Part shown: in pieces, positions 33,202 to 42,912 of the stretch
Layout of the letters: every line of letters starts with the position of its first letter
How positions within the stretch are numbered: the first letter of the stretch is position 1
Assembly: GCF_036327755.1 (NCBI RefSeq)
Contig: NZ_CP109596.1
Coordinates: 7,440,001 to 7,504,000, forward strand
Direction: 5' to 3'
From: Nocardia sp. NBC_01503
GTDB taxonomy: Bacteria > Actinomycetota > Actinomycetes > Mycobacteriales > Mycobacteriaceae
Length of the DNA stretch: 64,000 nt
Translations under genes and position numbers: made by a program
Notes under the pieces: generated by a model
Seen by the model: only the letters and a program-made list of their open reading frames with translations
Database searches by the model: none
What the model was told of the DNA's origin: nothing

Positions 33202-33447
33202 GGTGGTCTCCTCTCCGCGGGGCGGCCCCGGTAGCGGGCCCGCGCCGATTATCGCGCCGTCCTCGGTGCCGCGTCCGCCGAACCCGAGCATTGCCATGGC
33301 GACACCCCGGCGGTGAACATCATTGTCACGCTCCGGGATTCACCGGCGCGCCGGGCAGCCGCCGCCACGCCCGAGGTGACATGCCGGTAGCGGATGCCGG
33401 TGTGCGGCTGTCTGGCTCCTCTCAGCCGCACTCGCTATGGTTCGGCG

Positions 33448-34179
33448 ATGCACAGCGCAGAGTTCGTCGAACACGGCAGCTCGATCGTGGATCGACTGAC
33501 CACCACCCAGTCCGCGCCGCCGTGGCAATTGGTGATCGTGACGGGAGTGATCGCCCTGCTACTGGTCGCGTTCCGGCCGACCTGGCGGCTGGTGCGCAAT
33601 GTGGTGACGATCGCGCACGAGGGCGGGCACGCCTTCACCGCGCTGTTGACGGGTCGGCGACTCAACAGCATCCGTTTGCACTCGGACACCTCCGGACTCA
33701 CGGTCTCCAGCGGAAAACCGTATGGCTTGGGCATGATCCTCACCAGCGCCGCCGGATATCCCGCGCCCGCGCTGCTGGGTCTGGCGTACGCCGGACTGCT
33801 CGGCGCGCACCGAATCACGCTGATGCTCTGGCTGACCATCGCATTACTGCTGGTCCTGCTCGTGAAGGTGCGAAACTGGTACGGCCTGCTCTCCATCTTC
33901 GTGGTGGGCGGCGTGCTCTTCGCGGTGTCCTGGTTCGGCACCGACGAGACCCAGGCCGGACTCGCCTACTTCGCCGCGTGGTTCCTGTTGCTGGCCGCGG
34001 TGCGCCCGGTGATCGAGTTGCAGCGCAATCGCCGTCACGAGCCGAACTCCGATGCCGATCAGCTGGCACACCTCACGCACATCCCGGGACTAGTGTGGGT
34101 GGTGGTGTTCGGATTGGTGGCTTTGGGCTCGCTGGTCCTGGGTGCCCGGTTGCTGTTGGCCGGTGTACCGCTGCGCTGA
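33448..34179 (+). CDS. M50-like membrane metalloprotease
   Basis: 243 residues from ATG 33448. About six membrane helices; HEGGH (HExxH metal site) lies in NVVTIAHEGGHAFTALLTGR at the start of a helix. The C-terminal LDG-type second metal ligand of site-2 proteases is not obvious, so this belongs to the M50B-like family seen in many actinobacteria, whose proteolytic activity is not always demonstrated. It stands alone between oxidoreductase and methyltransferase genes. Confidence 0.8.
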   Translation: MHSAEFVEHGSSIVDRLTTTQSAPPWQLVIVTGVIALLLVAFRPTWRLVRNVVTIAHEGGHAFTALLTGRRLNSIRLHSDTSGLTVSSGKPYGLGMILTSAAGYPAPALLGLAYAGLLGAHRITLMLWLTIALLLVLLVKVRNWYGLLSIFVVGGVLFAVSWFGTDETQAGLAYFAAWFLLLAAVRPVIELQRNRRHEPNSDADQLAHLTHIPGLVWVVVFGLVALGSLVLGARLLLAGVPLR

Positions 34180-34295
34180 GATCGATGCCGCTACAGGATT
34201 TCTGGAGAACCCGGGCTAACATCGCGGTGCACCGTCCGGGTGATCGGAATACGGGATCCTCCGGCCGGGTTCGATCGATCGCAGGAGGGTGCAGG

Positions 34296-35105
34296 ATGGA
34301 AAGACCGGTATGGGCCCCGGAGGGTGTGGACATGACGCTGGCCAGCCCGGCCCGCATGTATGACGCACTGCTGGGTGGCTCGCATAACTTCGAAATCGAC
34401 CGGCGCTCCGCGGAAATGGGCAAAACTCTCGTTCCGGACCTGCCTCGGGTGGCGCTCAGCAATCGCGCGTTCCTGCGCCGCGCGGTCCGCTTCCTGATGG
34501 ATCAGGGCGTGACCCAATTCCTCGATATCGGCTCCGGCATCCCGACCGCGGGCAATGTGCACGAGGTGGCGCAGGAGATCGATCCGAACTCCCGCGTGCT
34601 GTACGTCGATATCGATCCGGTGGCCGTCGCACACGCGCGCGCGATTCTGCAGGGCAATGCGGGTGCCGCCGCCATCGAGGCGGATCTGCGTAAACCGGCC
34701 GAACTGCTGGCCGCCGCCCGCGCGACCGGCATCATCGATTTCGAGCGTCCGGTCGGCGTCCTGCTCTTCGCGGTCCTGCACCTGCTCAGCGCGGACGACC
34801 GTCCGGGTGAGACGGTCGCCGCCCTGCATGCCGCGGTACCGGCGGGCAGCTATGTGGCCATCTCGCATCTCACCACCGCGACCCGCCCCGAGGATGCCGC
34901 CAAGCTCGGTGCGAACGCGGCCGATCAGAGCAAGGTCGGTATCCACTTCCGGTCCCGCGAGGAAATCACCGCCTTCTTCGACGGCTGGGAACTGGTGGAG
35001 CCGGGCGTCGTCGAATTACCGCTGTGGCGACCGGAGTCCGATCTCGATCAACACGAAACACCCGGCCGCTCTCTGGGTTTGGCCGGTGTCGGCCGGAAAG
35101 CCTGA
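34296..35105 (+). CDS. DUF574 (PF04672) SAM-dependent methyltransferase
   Basis: 269 residues from ATG 34296 with GGAGG. Signature segments: ARMYDALLGGSHNFEIDR at the N-terminus, FLDIGSGIPTAGNVHEVAQ (SAM motif I) and RVLYVDIDPVAVAHA (motif II), then VGIHFRSREEITAFFDGWEL. The family is widespread and multiplied in actinomycetes; targets are unknown, possibly natural products. A run of such paralogues is common in Nocardia. The downstream PAS-GGDEF gene starts 34 bp later. Confidence 0.9.
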   Translation: MERPVWAPEGVDMTLASPARMYDALLGGSHNFEIDRRSAEMGKTLVPDLPRVALSNRAFLRRAVRFLMDQGVTQFLDIGSGIPTAGNVHEVAQEIDPNSRVLYVDIDPVAVAHARAILQGNAGAAAIEADLRKPAELLAAARATGIIDFERPVGVLLFAVLHLLSADDRPGETVAALHAAVPAGSYVAISHLTTATRPEDAAKLGANAADQSKVGIHFRSREEITAFFDGWELVEPGVVELPLWRPESDLDQHETPGRSLGLAGVGRKA

Positions 35106-35139
35106 GCGGCGGTAGGGTTTTCGGGGCAGGGGGTCTCAG

Positions 35140-36414
35140 GTGGGAGCAGCACACGATCTGGCGGTGCGGTGGGCGGCCATGCTCGACGGCGCGGTCGCGC
35201 CCACGCTCACCCGCGCCCAGGTCGAGCAGCTTCTGGACCCCTTTGCCGAGGGCTTGATCGCCGCGGTGCGCGGCACCGCCGATTCGAAGGTGGCCCGCGA
35301 GGCCGCCGAGGCGCTGGTCGCGGCGAATTACCGGGACCCACTCGCGGTGCACCGTTCGGTACTGGTGCTCTGCAAGGATCTGGTGCGGGCCGTCTGCGCC
35401 GATCCCGAAGCGCCCGACGGTGAGGTGGTGCGCGATCGCGCGATCGATGTGGCCGCCGAATTCGCCGCCGCGTTCACGGCGGGATTGCGCAATGCCGCAC
35501 TGACCGAACAGGAGAGCACCATGGCGGCGGTGCTGGTCGCGGCCCGCGAGGCCGAGGCCAGACGGCAGCTGTCCGAGGCCCGCTTCCAGGCCATCTTCGA
35601 CGGCGCGTCGGTCGGTATCGGCACCATCGACATCACCACCGGCCGGGTGGTGGATGTGAACAGCGCCATGGCCGAAACACTCGGTGTCCCAGCCGATTCC
35701 ATGCCGGGGCGGTCGGTGGCCGATATTCTCGGCCCGATCAATATCGGCACCGCGTTCGAGCGCTTCCAGCAGCTGATCACCGGGCAGGTGGAGAGCTTCC
35801 GCACCGAGACCGTGCACACTCGGCCCAACGGTTCGGTGACGATCATCGACCTGTCCATGTCGGTGGTGCGCGACAGTGTGGGCAAGCCGCGCTTCCTGAT
35901 CGGCGTCACCGTCGATGTCACCGAACGCAAACAGCTCGCCGATCAACTCTGGTACGACGCGCACCACGATTCGCTGACGGGCCTGCCCAATCGACTGCTC
36001 TTCTTCGACCGGCTCGCCGCGGCCGACGGTCAGGTGGGCGTCTGCTATCTGGACCTGGACGGGTTCAAGGAGATCAATGACCGGCGCGGTCACACCGCCG
36101 GCGACCGGGTGCTCTGCGATGTGGCGCAGCGCCTGCGCGCCGCGCTGCCGGAGAACGCGGTGGCGGCCCGCCTGGGCGGTGACGAATTCATCGTGCTGGT
36201 CGAAGAGTGCACGGGCGGAGCGGAATTGACCGCGGTCGCGGAGAAGATCCTGGCGGCACTGCGCGAACCGTTCGATGTGGCAGGGCTTTCGGTGACGGTG
36301 GGCGCGAGTATCGGTACCGCACTGGTGGATACGCACTCCACCGCCATCGATGAGCTCATGCACGCCGTGGACACCGCCATGTATCTCGACAAGGCGACCC
36401 GCCAGCGGCGTTAG
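35140..36414 (+). CDS. PAS-GGDEF diguanylate cyclase
   Basis: 424 residues from GTG 35140. Residues 1-140 form a helical sensor-like region, 145-265 a PAS domain (FQAIFDGASVGIGTIDITTG), and 275-424 a GGDEF domain with the intact active site AARLGGDEFIVLVEE. An RxxD inhibitory site is not evident. Product would be cyclic di-GMP, controlling biofilm or development. No EAL phosphodiesterase is fused. It is 34 bp after the methyltransferase and may be cotranscribed. Confidence 0.9.
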   Translation: MGAAHDLAVRWAAMLDGAVAPTLTRAQVEQLLDPFAEGLIAAVRGTADSKVAREAAEALVAANYRDPLAVHRSVLVLCKDLVRAVCADPEAPDGEVVRDRAIDVAAEFAAAFTAGLRNAALTEQESTMAAVLVAAREAEARRQLSEARFQAIFDGASVGIGTIDITTGRVVDVNSAMAETLGVPADSMPGRSVADILGPINIGTAFERFQQLITGQVESFRTETVHTRPNGSVTIIDLSMSVVRDSVGKPRFLIGVTVDVTERKQLADQLWYDAHHDSLTGLPNRLLFFDRLAAADGQVGVCYLDLDGFKEINDRRGHTAGDRVLCDVAQRLRAALPENAVAARLGGDEFIVLVEECTGGAELTAVAEKILAALREPFDVAGLSVTVGASIGTALVDTHSTAIDELMHAVDTAMYLDKATRQRR

Positions 36415-36424
36415 TTCGCAATGC

Positions 36425-37216
36425 TCAGATCACGAAGGGCACCAGCGCTTTTCGCTCCGCCGGATAGTCCGCGAACTTCTCCCGGTACCAGGTGTGCGTG
36501 GCGAAGGCGCGCGGCACCAGATTGCCGAAGGTGATAAGGAAGATGACCACGCCCGGCAGCGCCCAGGTCAGGATCGCGAAGCCCGCCCAGGCCAGCAGTT
36601 CACCGAGATAGGTGGGGCTGGTGACGAATCGGAAGCCGAGGCCGAAGGGCACCTTGTACTCCGTCGCACCCGGATTGTTCTTGTCGCGAAGATTGCGAAC
36701 GATCCATTCGGAGCTGGTCAGCAGGGCGAATCCGCTCAGATAGATGACGAGCCCGATCAGAAAACGCGGATCGGTCAACCAGTCGGAGCCGTATTGCCCC
36801 AGATAGTCGTGGCTGAAGAGCGCACCATTGAGGTAGCCGTGCATGGCGGTGACGAACATGCCCATGCCGAGGACCGAAACATTGAAACTGCTGGTCTTAC
36901 CGGGCACCTGGCGAATCGAGAGGGGGAAGAACCAGCCGCGATTGGCGTAGTGCAGAATCCAGATGGCCGCCAGCACCAGGGAAGTCGGCTCGAATCGGTT
37001 CGGACCGCTGAGGTAGGCGACCGCGAAGACCACGGTGGCCGGAATCTCCATCAGCCACCAGCCGAGCTTCGGATTGAGGTTGAGGCCGAGTTTGGCGGTG
37101 GCGAAGCGGCCGTACGGGCTCTGCCCGAACAACCCTCCCACCAGCACGAACGCGGCGAATCCGAACGCGATCGTCAAGACGGTGTCATAAACGGTGTTAC
37201 CGGTGTACCAGTTCAT
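36425..37216 (-). CDS. Steroid 5-alpha-reductase-like membrane oxidoreductase
   Basis: 263 residues from ATG 37216. Six or seven membrane helices ending in the conserved C-terminal region: FRFVTSPTYLGELLAWAGFA and ATHTWYREKFADYPAERKAL, the NADPH-binding end of 3-oxo-5-alpha-steroid 4-dehydrogenases and isoprenoid reductases. Likely reduces a steroid or polyprenyl double bond; fits the sterol-degrading lifestyle of Nocardia. Convergent to the cyclase gene with ten bases between stops. Confidence 0.82.
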   Translation of the reverse strand: MNWYTGNTVYDTVLTIAFGFAAFVLVGGLFGQSPYGRFATAKLGLNLNPKLGWWLMEIPATVVFAVAYLSGPNRFEPTSLVLAAIWILHYANRGWFFPLSIRQVPGKTSSFNVSVLGMGMFVTAMHGYLNGALFSHDYLGQYGSDWLTDPRFLIGLVIYLSGFALLTSSEWIVRNLRDKNNPGATEYKVPFGLGFRFVTSPTYLGELLAWAGFAILTWALPGVVIFLITFGNLVPRAFATHTWYREKFADYPAERKALVPFVI

Positions 37217-37339
37217 TCAGGGTCCTTCGTCGAAAAACTAGAACAGGTTCTACCACGCCGGGCATACTGTCCGGTACCCATGGCCGGGCGCGGCCTCTAC
37301 CGCCCGGTAGGTTGGCGAGCAGCCTGGAGGGAGGCGGAT

Positions 37340-38353
37340 ATGGGTGCAGAGGGTTGGGATGTACTACTGAAATGGCTGCCGTTCTTCCTGGAGGAGGATG
37401 ACGAGGAGGAGGCCGATCAATTCGGACTGGAGTGGAATCCACGATTCATCCAGGTTCGCGACGAAAGCACCGGGCGGCACATACATTTCGCCAAGCAGGG
37501 CAGCGATATCGAGGCCGTCGTAGCGGTGCCTACCGGGACCGAGGCCGCCGATCGACTCGTCTCGGTACTGCGCGTTCAACCCGACGACATCTGGGATCCG
37601 TGCCCGCTACCGCTCGAAACCGACTCCGCCGCACCGGATGCGCAGTGGCAGGCGGTGAAGCGGGTCCGCGAACAACCGCACACTGCCCGCGAGTGGAGCA
37701 CCGGCTGGCGGCGCGGGGCCGGTCTCGAACAGCGCAAGCGGATCGCGGAATCGATTGTGACGGTACTGCGTAGCGGCCTGGGCATGCGCCCGGATCGGCT
37801 GCGGTTCAGCGCGTGGAGCCTGGACGCGCCCGATACCGTCGGCGATTACGGCCTGGCCCCCGAGCGCCCCAGCGAGCGCGACGCACCCGTCCTCTGCGCC
37901 GACTGGGACGATTTCGAGACGCGGCTGGCCTGGGCGCTCACCACGCTGCCCTGGGACGGTGTGATCAATCTCAGCACCCCGCATCCCGGCCCGGATCCGT
38001 GCTTCGTGCAATTCCTGCACGGACGCCAACTGTTCAACGAGGCCAGCGGCTGGGATGTGGCCGGACTCGGCGCGAGCGAATTCGACCGGCGCATGCGGGA
38101 ATTGGGCTGGAGCTTCGCCCCGCACAGTGTGCCCGGCGGGGCGGCGCTGATCTGGGAGGGCCCGGTCGCGCAGACCGGTTACAACCCGCGGCTGTTCGAT
38201 ACGCCCCGGCGCACGGTGATCACCTTCCGCGAGGTGTTCGCGGTACGGCATCCGCAGGATCTGGTGTTCCGGGCGTTCCGCAACGGTAAGCGCCGCGATC
38301 CCGAATTGCGTTATCTCGATATGGAACTCGGGGTGCCACGGGACGTGCGCTAA
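37340..38353 (+). CDS. Two-module protein with TY-Chap-like domain
   Basis: 337 residues from ATG 37340 (GGAGGGAGG upstream). N-terminal 110 residues are acidic (LKWLPFFLEEDDEEEAD) with a beta-rich domain; the C-terminal half (WDDFETRLAWALTTLPWDGV, HGRQLFNEASGWDVAG and RELGWSFA) resembles the TY-Chap chaperone-like fold seen near type VII secretion genes. No other type VII component is in the window. The assignment is tentative. Its last four bases overlap the convergent P450 gene. Confidence 0.55.
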   Translation: MGAEGWDVLLKWLPFFLEEDDEEEADQFGLEWNPRFIQVRDESTGRHIHFAKQGSDIEAVVAVPTGTEAADRLVSVLRVQPDDIWDPCPLPLETDSAAPDAQWQAVKRVREQPHTAREWSTGWRRGAGLEQRKRIAESIVTVLRSGLGMRPDRLRFSAWSLDAPDTVGDYGLAPERPSERDAPVLCADWDDFETRLAWALTTLPWDGVINLSTPHPGPDPCFVQFLHGRQLFNEASGWDVAGLGASEFDRRMRELGWSFAPHSVPGGAALIWEGPVAQTGYNPRLFDTPRRTVITFREVFAVRHPQDLVFRAFRNGKRRDPELRYLDMELGVPRDVR

Positions 38354-39768
38354 AGCTTTTCGAGGGTGATGGGCAGCCCGTCCGCCGGTTGCGGACCGGT
38401 GCCCGCCACCAGCGGCACCCGATAGCCCTCGGGCACACTCCAGCGGTAGTTCAGCAGCATGCGATGCATGGTCGCCTTGACCGTCATACCGCCGAAGTAC
38501 CGCCCGATACATTTGTGCGCGCCGCCACCGAAGGGCGGCCAGGCGAAGCGGTGCGATTTGTCCTCCGCGCGTTCGGGTCCGAAGCGTTCGGGGTCGAACA
38601 CGTCCGGGTTCTTCCAGTACTCGGCGGTGCGCATCATCGCGTACGGCCCGCTGATGGTCAGCGTGCCTTTCGGGATGTAGAAGCCCGAAATCTCGGTATC
38701 GGCAATGGATTCGCGCACCAGCTGTCCGACGGGCGCGTACATGCGCAGCGTCTCCTTGAACGCCAGCTCCAATCCGGTGAGTCGGTCCAGATCGCCGTAG
38801 TCCAGGGTCGGCTTGCCCAGCGCCCGCGACTCCGCGCGTAATCGGTCCTGCCACTGCGGATTCCGGGCGAGCTCATAGCTCATCATGGAGATGGCATTGG
38901 TGCTGGTGTCGTGCGCGGCCATCATCACGAAGATCATGTGATCGACAATGTCGGTATCGGTGAAGGATTCGCCGTCCTCGGTCTCGGCATGGCAGAGCAC
39001 GCTGAACAGATCATCCCCCTGCCCCGCGCGCTTGGCGGGCAGCTCCCGGCGGAAGTAATCCTGGAGCAGTTGCCGCCCGCGCAGCCCTCGGCCCCAGATC
39101 CCGCCGGGCATATTGAAGCGCATCATGGCCTGCCCGCCGCGCACCGCGTCTTCGAAGGCATGCCCCAAACGTGTTGCCTCCGGACCGAGTTCGGCTCCGG
39201 CGAAGACCACGGTGGCCTGCTCCAGCAGCATGGCCTTGACGTGATCGTAGAGCGGGAAGCCCGGCCCGGGCCGCCAGCCGTCCACGCCCCGGGTAATGCG
39301 CGGGGTGGTCAGATCGAGATAACCGATCAGCCGCGAGCGGGTGAAGGCCTGCTGCAGAATACGGCGATGAAAGGCGTGCTCGTCGAAGTCCCGCAACAGG
39401 ATTCCGCCCCGGAAGAACGGTCCGATCAGGAAGTCGTACCCGCGCTGCGCGGACCACACATGCTGCCGATCCAGCACCAGCTCCTCGACGGCCTGCGGAC
39501 TCAGCAGCCCGACGATGCGCCGCCCGAAACCACCGCTCCACTGCACCGGGCCGAACTGTTGCATCCGCTTGCGTGAGAAGCCGATCGGATCGGCGAGCTG
39601 ACCCACGATATGGCCGATACCGGGTGGGCCGAAATCACCCATGACGGGTTTGAGCCCGCTACCGGGTGGTGGGGTGGCGAGGGCGCGCGGCGCGGAGGGG
39701 TAGCGCTCCAGTACCCCGGCCGCCCGGCACTGAATTCGATGGTTCAGGACGGCTCTACGGTGCACCAT
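38350..39768 (-). CDS. Cytochrome P450
   Basis: 472 residues from ATG 39768. All hallmarks are present: I-helix MMAAHDTSTNAIS (oxygen activation), KETLR for ExxR, PERFGPERAEDKSHRFAWPP and the haem loop FGGGAHKCIGRYFGG with the cysteine thiolate. N-terminus lacks a membrane anchor. The CYP family cannot be named with certainty. Divergently transcribed TetR regulator and twin palindromes suggest substrate-inducible expression. Confidence 0.93.
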   Translation of the reverse strand: MVHRRAVLNHRIQCRAAGVLERYPSAPRALATPPPGSGLKPVMGDFGPPGIGHIVGQLADPIGFSRKRMQQFGPVQWSGGFGRRIVGLLSPQAVEELVLDRQHVWSAQRGYDFLIGPFFRGGILLRDFDEHAFHRRILQQAFTRSRLIGYLDLTTPRITRGVDGWRPGPGFPLYDHVKAMLLEQATVVFAGAELGPEATRLGHAFEDAVRGGQAMMRFNMPGGIWGRGLRGRQLLQDYFRRELPAKRAGQGDDLFSVLCHAETEDGESFTDTDIVDHMIFVMMAAHDTSTNAISMMSYELARNPQWQDRLRAESRALGKPTLDYGDLDRLTGLELAFKETLRMYAPVGQLVRESIADTEISGFYIPKGTLTISGPYAMMRTAEYWKNPDVFDPERFGPERAEDKSHRFAWPPFGGGAHKCIGRYFGGMTVKATMHRMLLNYRWSVPEGYRVPLVAGTGPQPADGLPITLEKL

Positions 39769-39782
39769 GTATCCACGGTAGC

Positions 39783-39814
39783 GGAAACGCCCGTTTCCGT
39801 AAACGGTCGTTTCC
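39783..39814. promoter_or_regulatory. Twin TetR palindromes between P450 and TetR genes
   Basis: GGAAACG-CC-CGTTTCC (39783-39798) is a perfect seven-base inverted repeat, immediately followed by GTAAACG-GT-CGTTTCC (39799-39814) with one mismatch. Sixteen-base units side by side in a 64-bp intergenic region are typical for a TetR operator bound by two dimers. Confidence 0.7.
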
Positions 39815-39832
39815 TGATATCTGTGCCAAGCT

Positions 39833-40486
39833 GTGAAGGTGACGCGAACTTTCAATGGGACCTATCGCGGAACCTCCACCGATGAGCGCAAGGAACAGCG
39901 GCGACGCCGACTCCTGGACGCCGCCCTGGAAATCGTCGGCACCCAGGGCCTGGTCGCGCTGACCGTGCGCGGGGTCTGCGAACAGGCACGGGTGGGTCCG
40001 CGCTTCTTCTACGAATCCTTCAGCGATCTGGACGCTTTGGCGGCGGCGCTACTGGAGGAGGTGCAGACCGCTGCCCTGGATCACGCCCGCACCACCATGA
40101 TCGAGACACCCGGCGAACCCGAGGACAAGATCCGCGCGGGTGTCGCGGCGCTCATCATCGCCGTCACCGATGATCCGCGGCGCGCGCAGATCGCCTTCGC
40201 GCAGGCGTACGGCAGTGAGGCGCTCATGCGTATGCGCTTCGAGGGTATGCGCCGGGTGGCCGAGACGATTATCGAGCAGACCCGCGTACTGCTCGATATT
40301 CCCGAGGGTGACGACATCGCGCTCACCGCACTGGCGCAGTTCATCACCGGCGGGGCCGCCGAACTCATCCTGGTGTGGTTGGACGGTGGCCTGAAGGTGG
40401 AGCGGCCCATGCTCATCGAGCTCGTGGCCGACTATGTGGTGGCTATGGTCGATCGGCTACCTGGGACGGCCGAGAAACTCCGCTGA
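39833..40486 (+). CDS. TetR-family regulator of the P450
   Basis: 217 residues from GTG 39833. HTH segment RLLDAALEIVGTQGLVALTV followed by GPRFFYESFSDLDALAAALL, then a helical ligand domain. Its 3' end overlaps the FAD oxidoreductase gene by 44 bases on the opposite strand. Divergent pairing with the P450 and the doubled palindrome imply it represses the P450 and itself. Confidence 0.88.
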   Translation: MKVTRTFNGTYRGTSTDERKEQRRRRLLDAALEIVGTQGLVALTVRGVCEQARVGPRFFYESFSDLDALAAALLEEVQTAALDHARTTMIETPGEPEDKIRAGVAALIIAVTDDPRRAQIAFAQAYGSEALMRMRFEGMRRVAETIIEQTRVLLDIPEGDDIALTALAQFITGGAAELILVWLDGGLKVERPMLIELVADYVVAMVDRLPGTAEKLR

Positions 40487-41765
40487 GCGCGATCTTGTCC
40501 ACCACGATCTTGGCGGTCTCGGCACAGGCGGTGGTGCCGCCGTGCGCGTACTCCTTCACCGCGTCACCGACATTCCAGAGATTCGGGATCGGCGTATCGT
40601 GCGGCAGGTCGTAGCCGGCGACGGTGCGCTGCGGTGGCCAGTCGTCACGGGTGACATCGATCGACAGCAGCCGGGCACGCTCGAAACCCGCTATCTCACA
40701 GCGCAGATCGTGCAGCACGAGAGCGACCTCGGCATCCGCGTCGAAGTCGCCGACCGATGGTTTGGGTACGCCGATGCCGGCGTACAGATACCAGCCCTCG
40801 GGTGCCACCTCCGGGCAGGTCGCGGTGAATTCCGCCGCGTAGCAGAGCCTTCGGGTGTTCACGAAGCTGAGTAGTCCGGGTGCGTCCAGCAGGCGCTCGC
40901 GACTGGCGAAATGGACCGAGATCATACCGCTGGGCAGATCACCCTGGAGCACCGTGCCGATGTACTCCGACGGGAAGTGCTCCGGTCCGACCAGATCCAG
41001 GGTCGCCGACGGGCCGATATCGCTGACCGCGAAATCGCAAGTGATATCGATGATTTCGCCGTCCCGCCGCAACCGGGCCCCGGCGATGCGACCGGCCTCG
41101 ACGTGCAGCCGCTCGGCTTGGGTATCGAGCAGCACCCCTCCCCCATTGCGCTCGACCACCTCGGCGAGCGCCTTCCAGAGCCCGATGGTGCCCTCCGGGC
41201 AGAAGCCGAAGTTCTCGAACTTGGCCGCATCGGAGAAGTGCGTCAGGAAGACTCGCGCGGGCAGCTCCTCCGGACCGACCTCGAAGGCGGTGCCGCACAT
41301 GGCTCGGAAGACACCGTGCACCGCCGCATTCGAGGTGTGCTGTCGCACCCAGTCGGCGGTACAGAGCTCGCGGTCGGGCATGGCGCCGTTGACGCGCGCC
41401 GCGGAGTCCTTCAGTAGCGGTTCGCCCTGTCGAATCAGCTGGGAGATCAACAGTTCCCAGCCGCCGGTGGTGATATCCACCGTGCGCCCGCCGATTCGAT
41501 ACAGGATCGGCGGGTTGGCCGGGCGCACTTCGAATTTCGCGCCCACCTCGGCGAAGGTCTGTTCGGTGATACCGCCCAGTTCGACGCCGATGGACCCGGT
41601 ATTCACCTTGAAGCCATCGATATCGATGGTCGAGGCGCGCCCGCCGACCCGGTCCAGACACTCCACCACCAGTGTTCGGTAGCCCTGGTGCGACAGCCGG
41701 GCGGCGGCGCAGAGTCCACCCGCCCCGGCTCCGACAACCAATGCGTCCCAATGGTTCCCGCTCAT
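40443..41765 (-). CDS. CrtI/phytoene dehydrogenase-like FAD oxidoreductase
   Basis: 440 residues from ATG 41765, seven bases after AGGAG. N-terminal LVVGAGAGGLCAAARLSHQG and ECLDRVGGRASTIDIDG form the dinucleotide site; C-terminal IPNLWNVGDAVKEYAHGGTT is the FAD-closing motif. Relatives desaturate or isomerise carotenoids, steroids and quinones. Twenty-two bases after the SDR stop, so the two act as an operon (SDR first), presumably oxidising the same lipid substrate. Confidence 0.82.
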   Translation of the reverse strand: MSGNHWDALVVGAGAGGLCAAARLSHQGYRTLVVECLDRVGGRASTIDIDGFKVNTGSIGVELGGITEQTFAEVGAKFEVRPANPPILYRIGGRTVDITTGGWELLISQLIRQGEPLLKDSAARVNGAMPDRELCTADWVRQHTSNAAVHGVFRAMCGTAFEVGPEELPARVFLTHFSDAAKFENFGFCPEGTIGLWKALAEVVERNGGGVLLDTQAERLHVEAGRIAGARLRRDGEIIDITCDFAVSDIGPSATLDLVGPEHFPSEYIGTVLQGDLPSGMISVHFASRERLLDAPGLLSFVNTRRLCYAAEFTATCPEVAPEGWYLYAGIGVPKPSVGDFDADAEVALVLHDLRCEIAGFERARLLSIDVTRDDWPPQRTVAGYDLPHDTPIPNLWNVGDAVKEYAHGGTTACAETAKIVVDKIALSGVSRPSQVADRP

Positions 41766-41787
41766 GGCGAGGCTCCTTCTGGGCAGC

Positions 41788-42651
41788 TCAGCCCACTGGG
41801 TTGGCCCCGGGTTGAGCGTCGGCCATATCGGTGATACGACCCCAATTGTCGCGCACCTCGTCAATGCTCGGGACGTCCGGGAACAACACGGCCTTATTGG
41901 TGAACAGTTGCACACGCTGCACAGAACCGCCGCCGACGATGAACACCATGCCGGTGTCCTCGCACTCGTCACTGAGCAGATGGCCGACCACCGGGGCGAC
42001 ATGCGCGGGTGGAAGTCGTTGCAGCAGATCGGCGGGGGCGATATCGGCGGTCATGCGAGTGGCGGCCATGGGTGCGACGGCATTGACGGTTATGTCGTAC
42101 TTGCGGCCCTCGATGGCAAGGGTGTTGAGCAGGCCGACGAGGCCGAGTTTGGCTGCGCCGTAATTGGCTTGGCCGAAGTTCCCGAACAGACCGGAGGTGG
42201 AGGTGGCCATGACGATCCGCCCGAAGCCCTGCTCGCGGAAGTGCCCCCACGCGGCGTGGGTGACGTTGTACCCGCCGAACAGGTGCACGCGTAGCACCGC
42301 TTCCCAGTCGTCCGCGCCCATATTGGCGAAGCTGGAATCGCGCAGGATGCCCGCATTGTTGACGATGCCGTGCACCGCGCCGAACTCGCGCACGGCGGTG
42401 TCGACGAGCGAGCGCGCACCCTGCTCGGTGCTCACACTGTCGTAATTGGCAACGGCCGTACCGCCGTTCGCGCGAATCTCGGCGACCACGGCATCGGCCA
42501 TCTCGGTACCGGATCCGGTGCCGTCCCGGCTGCCGCCGAGATCATTGACCACCACCAGTGCGCCCGCACGGGCGAGCAATCGCGCGTATTCGCGGCCCAG
42601 ACCGCCGCCCGCACCGGTGACTATGAGGACTCGGTCGATGACACCAGGCAT
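41788..42651 (-). CDS. MFE2-type short-chain 3-hydroxyacyl-CoA dehydrogenase-like SDR
   Basis: 287 residues from ATG 42651 with AGGAG. TGAGGGLGREYARLLARAGA and VVNDLGGSRDGTG open the Rossmann fold; NNAGILRD, the serine in MATSTSGLFGNFGQ and YGAAK complete the catalytic set. The long NDLGG insert is characteristic of peroxisomal multifunctional enzyme 2 and its bacterial relatives acting on 3-hydroxyacyl-CoAs or steroid side chains. Heads an operon with the CrtI-like gene. Confidence 0.85.
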   Translation of the reverse strand: MPGVIDRVLIVTGAGGGLGREYARLLARAGALVVVNDLGGSRDGTGSGTEMADAVVAEIRANGGTAVANYDSVSTEQGARSLVDTAVREFGAVHGIVNNAGILRDSSFANMGADDWEAVLRVHLFGGYNVTHAAWGHFREQGFGRIVMATSTSGLFGNFGQANYGAAKLGLVGLLNTLAIEGRKYDITVNAVAPMAATRMTADIAPADLLQRLPPAHVAPVVGHLLSDECEDTGMVFIVGGGSVQRVQLFTNKAVLFPDVPSIDEVRDNWGRITDMADAQPGANPVG

Positions 42652-42912
42652 GGATGCTCCTAGATGAGCGATAGGCGAGCCACCCGAATCGTGTTCGCCC
42701 CCTTCGCGGTCCCCGCTGCCCGCCACCGACATTCTACTCGGATCAGCAGTGCACTTCGATGATTACGAAACGCTCCAGGGCCACGGTATGTCCGCCGATA
42801 CCCGCCGGAAAAGCGTCCCGGGACGGCTCCGAATAGCCGGTCATGCTCCAGCAGGCCTCATGTGCGCCTCGCCACGCTCGTATAAGGACTGGGCAGTCGA
42901 TACGTTGGTGAG

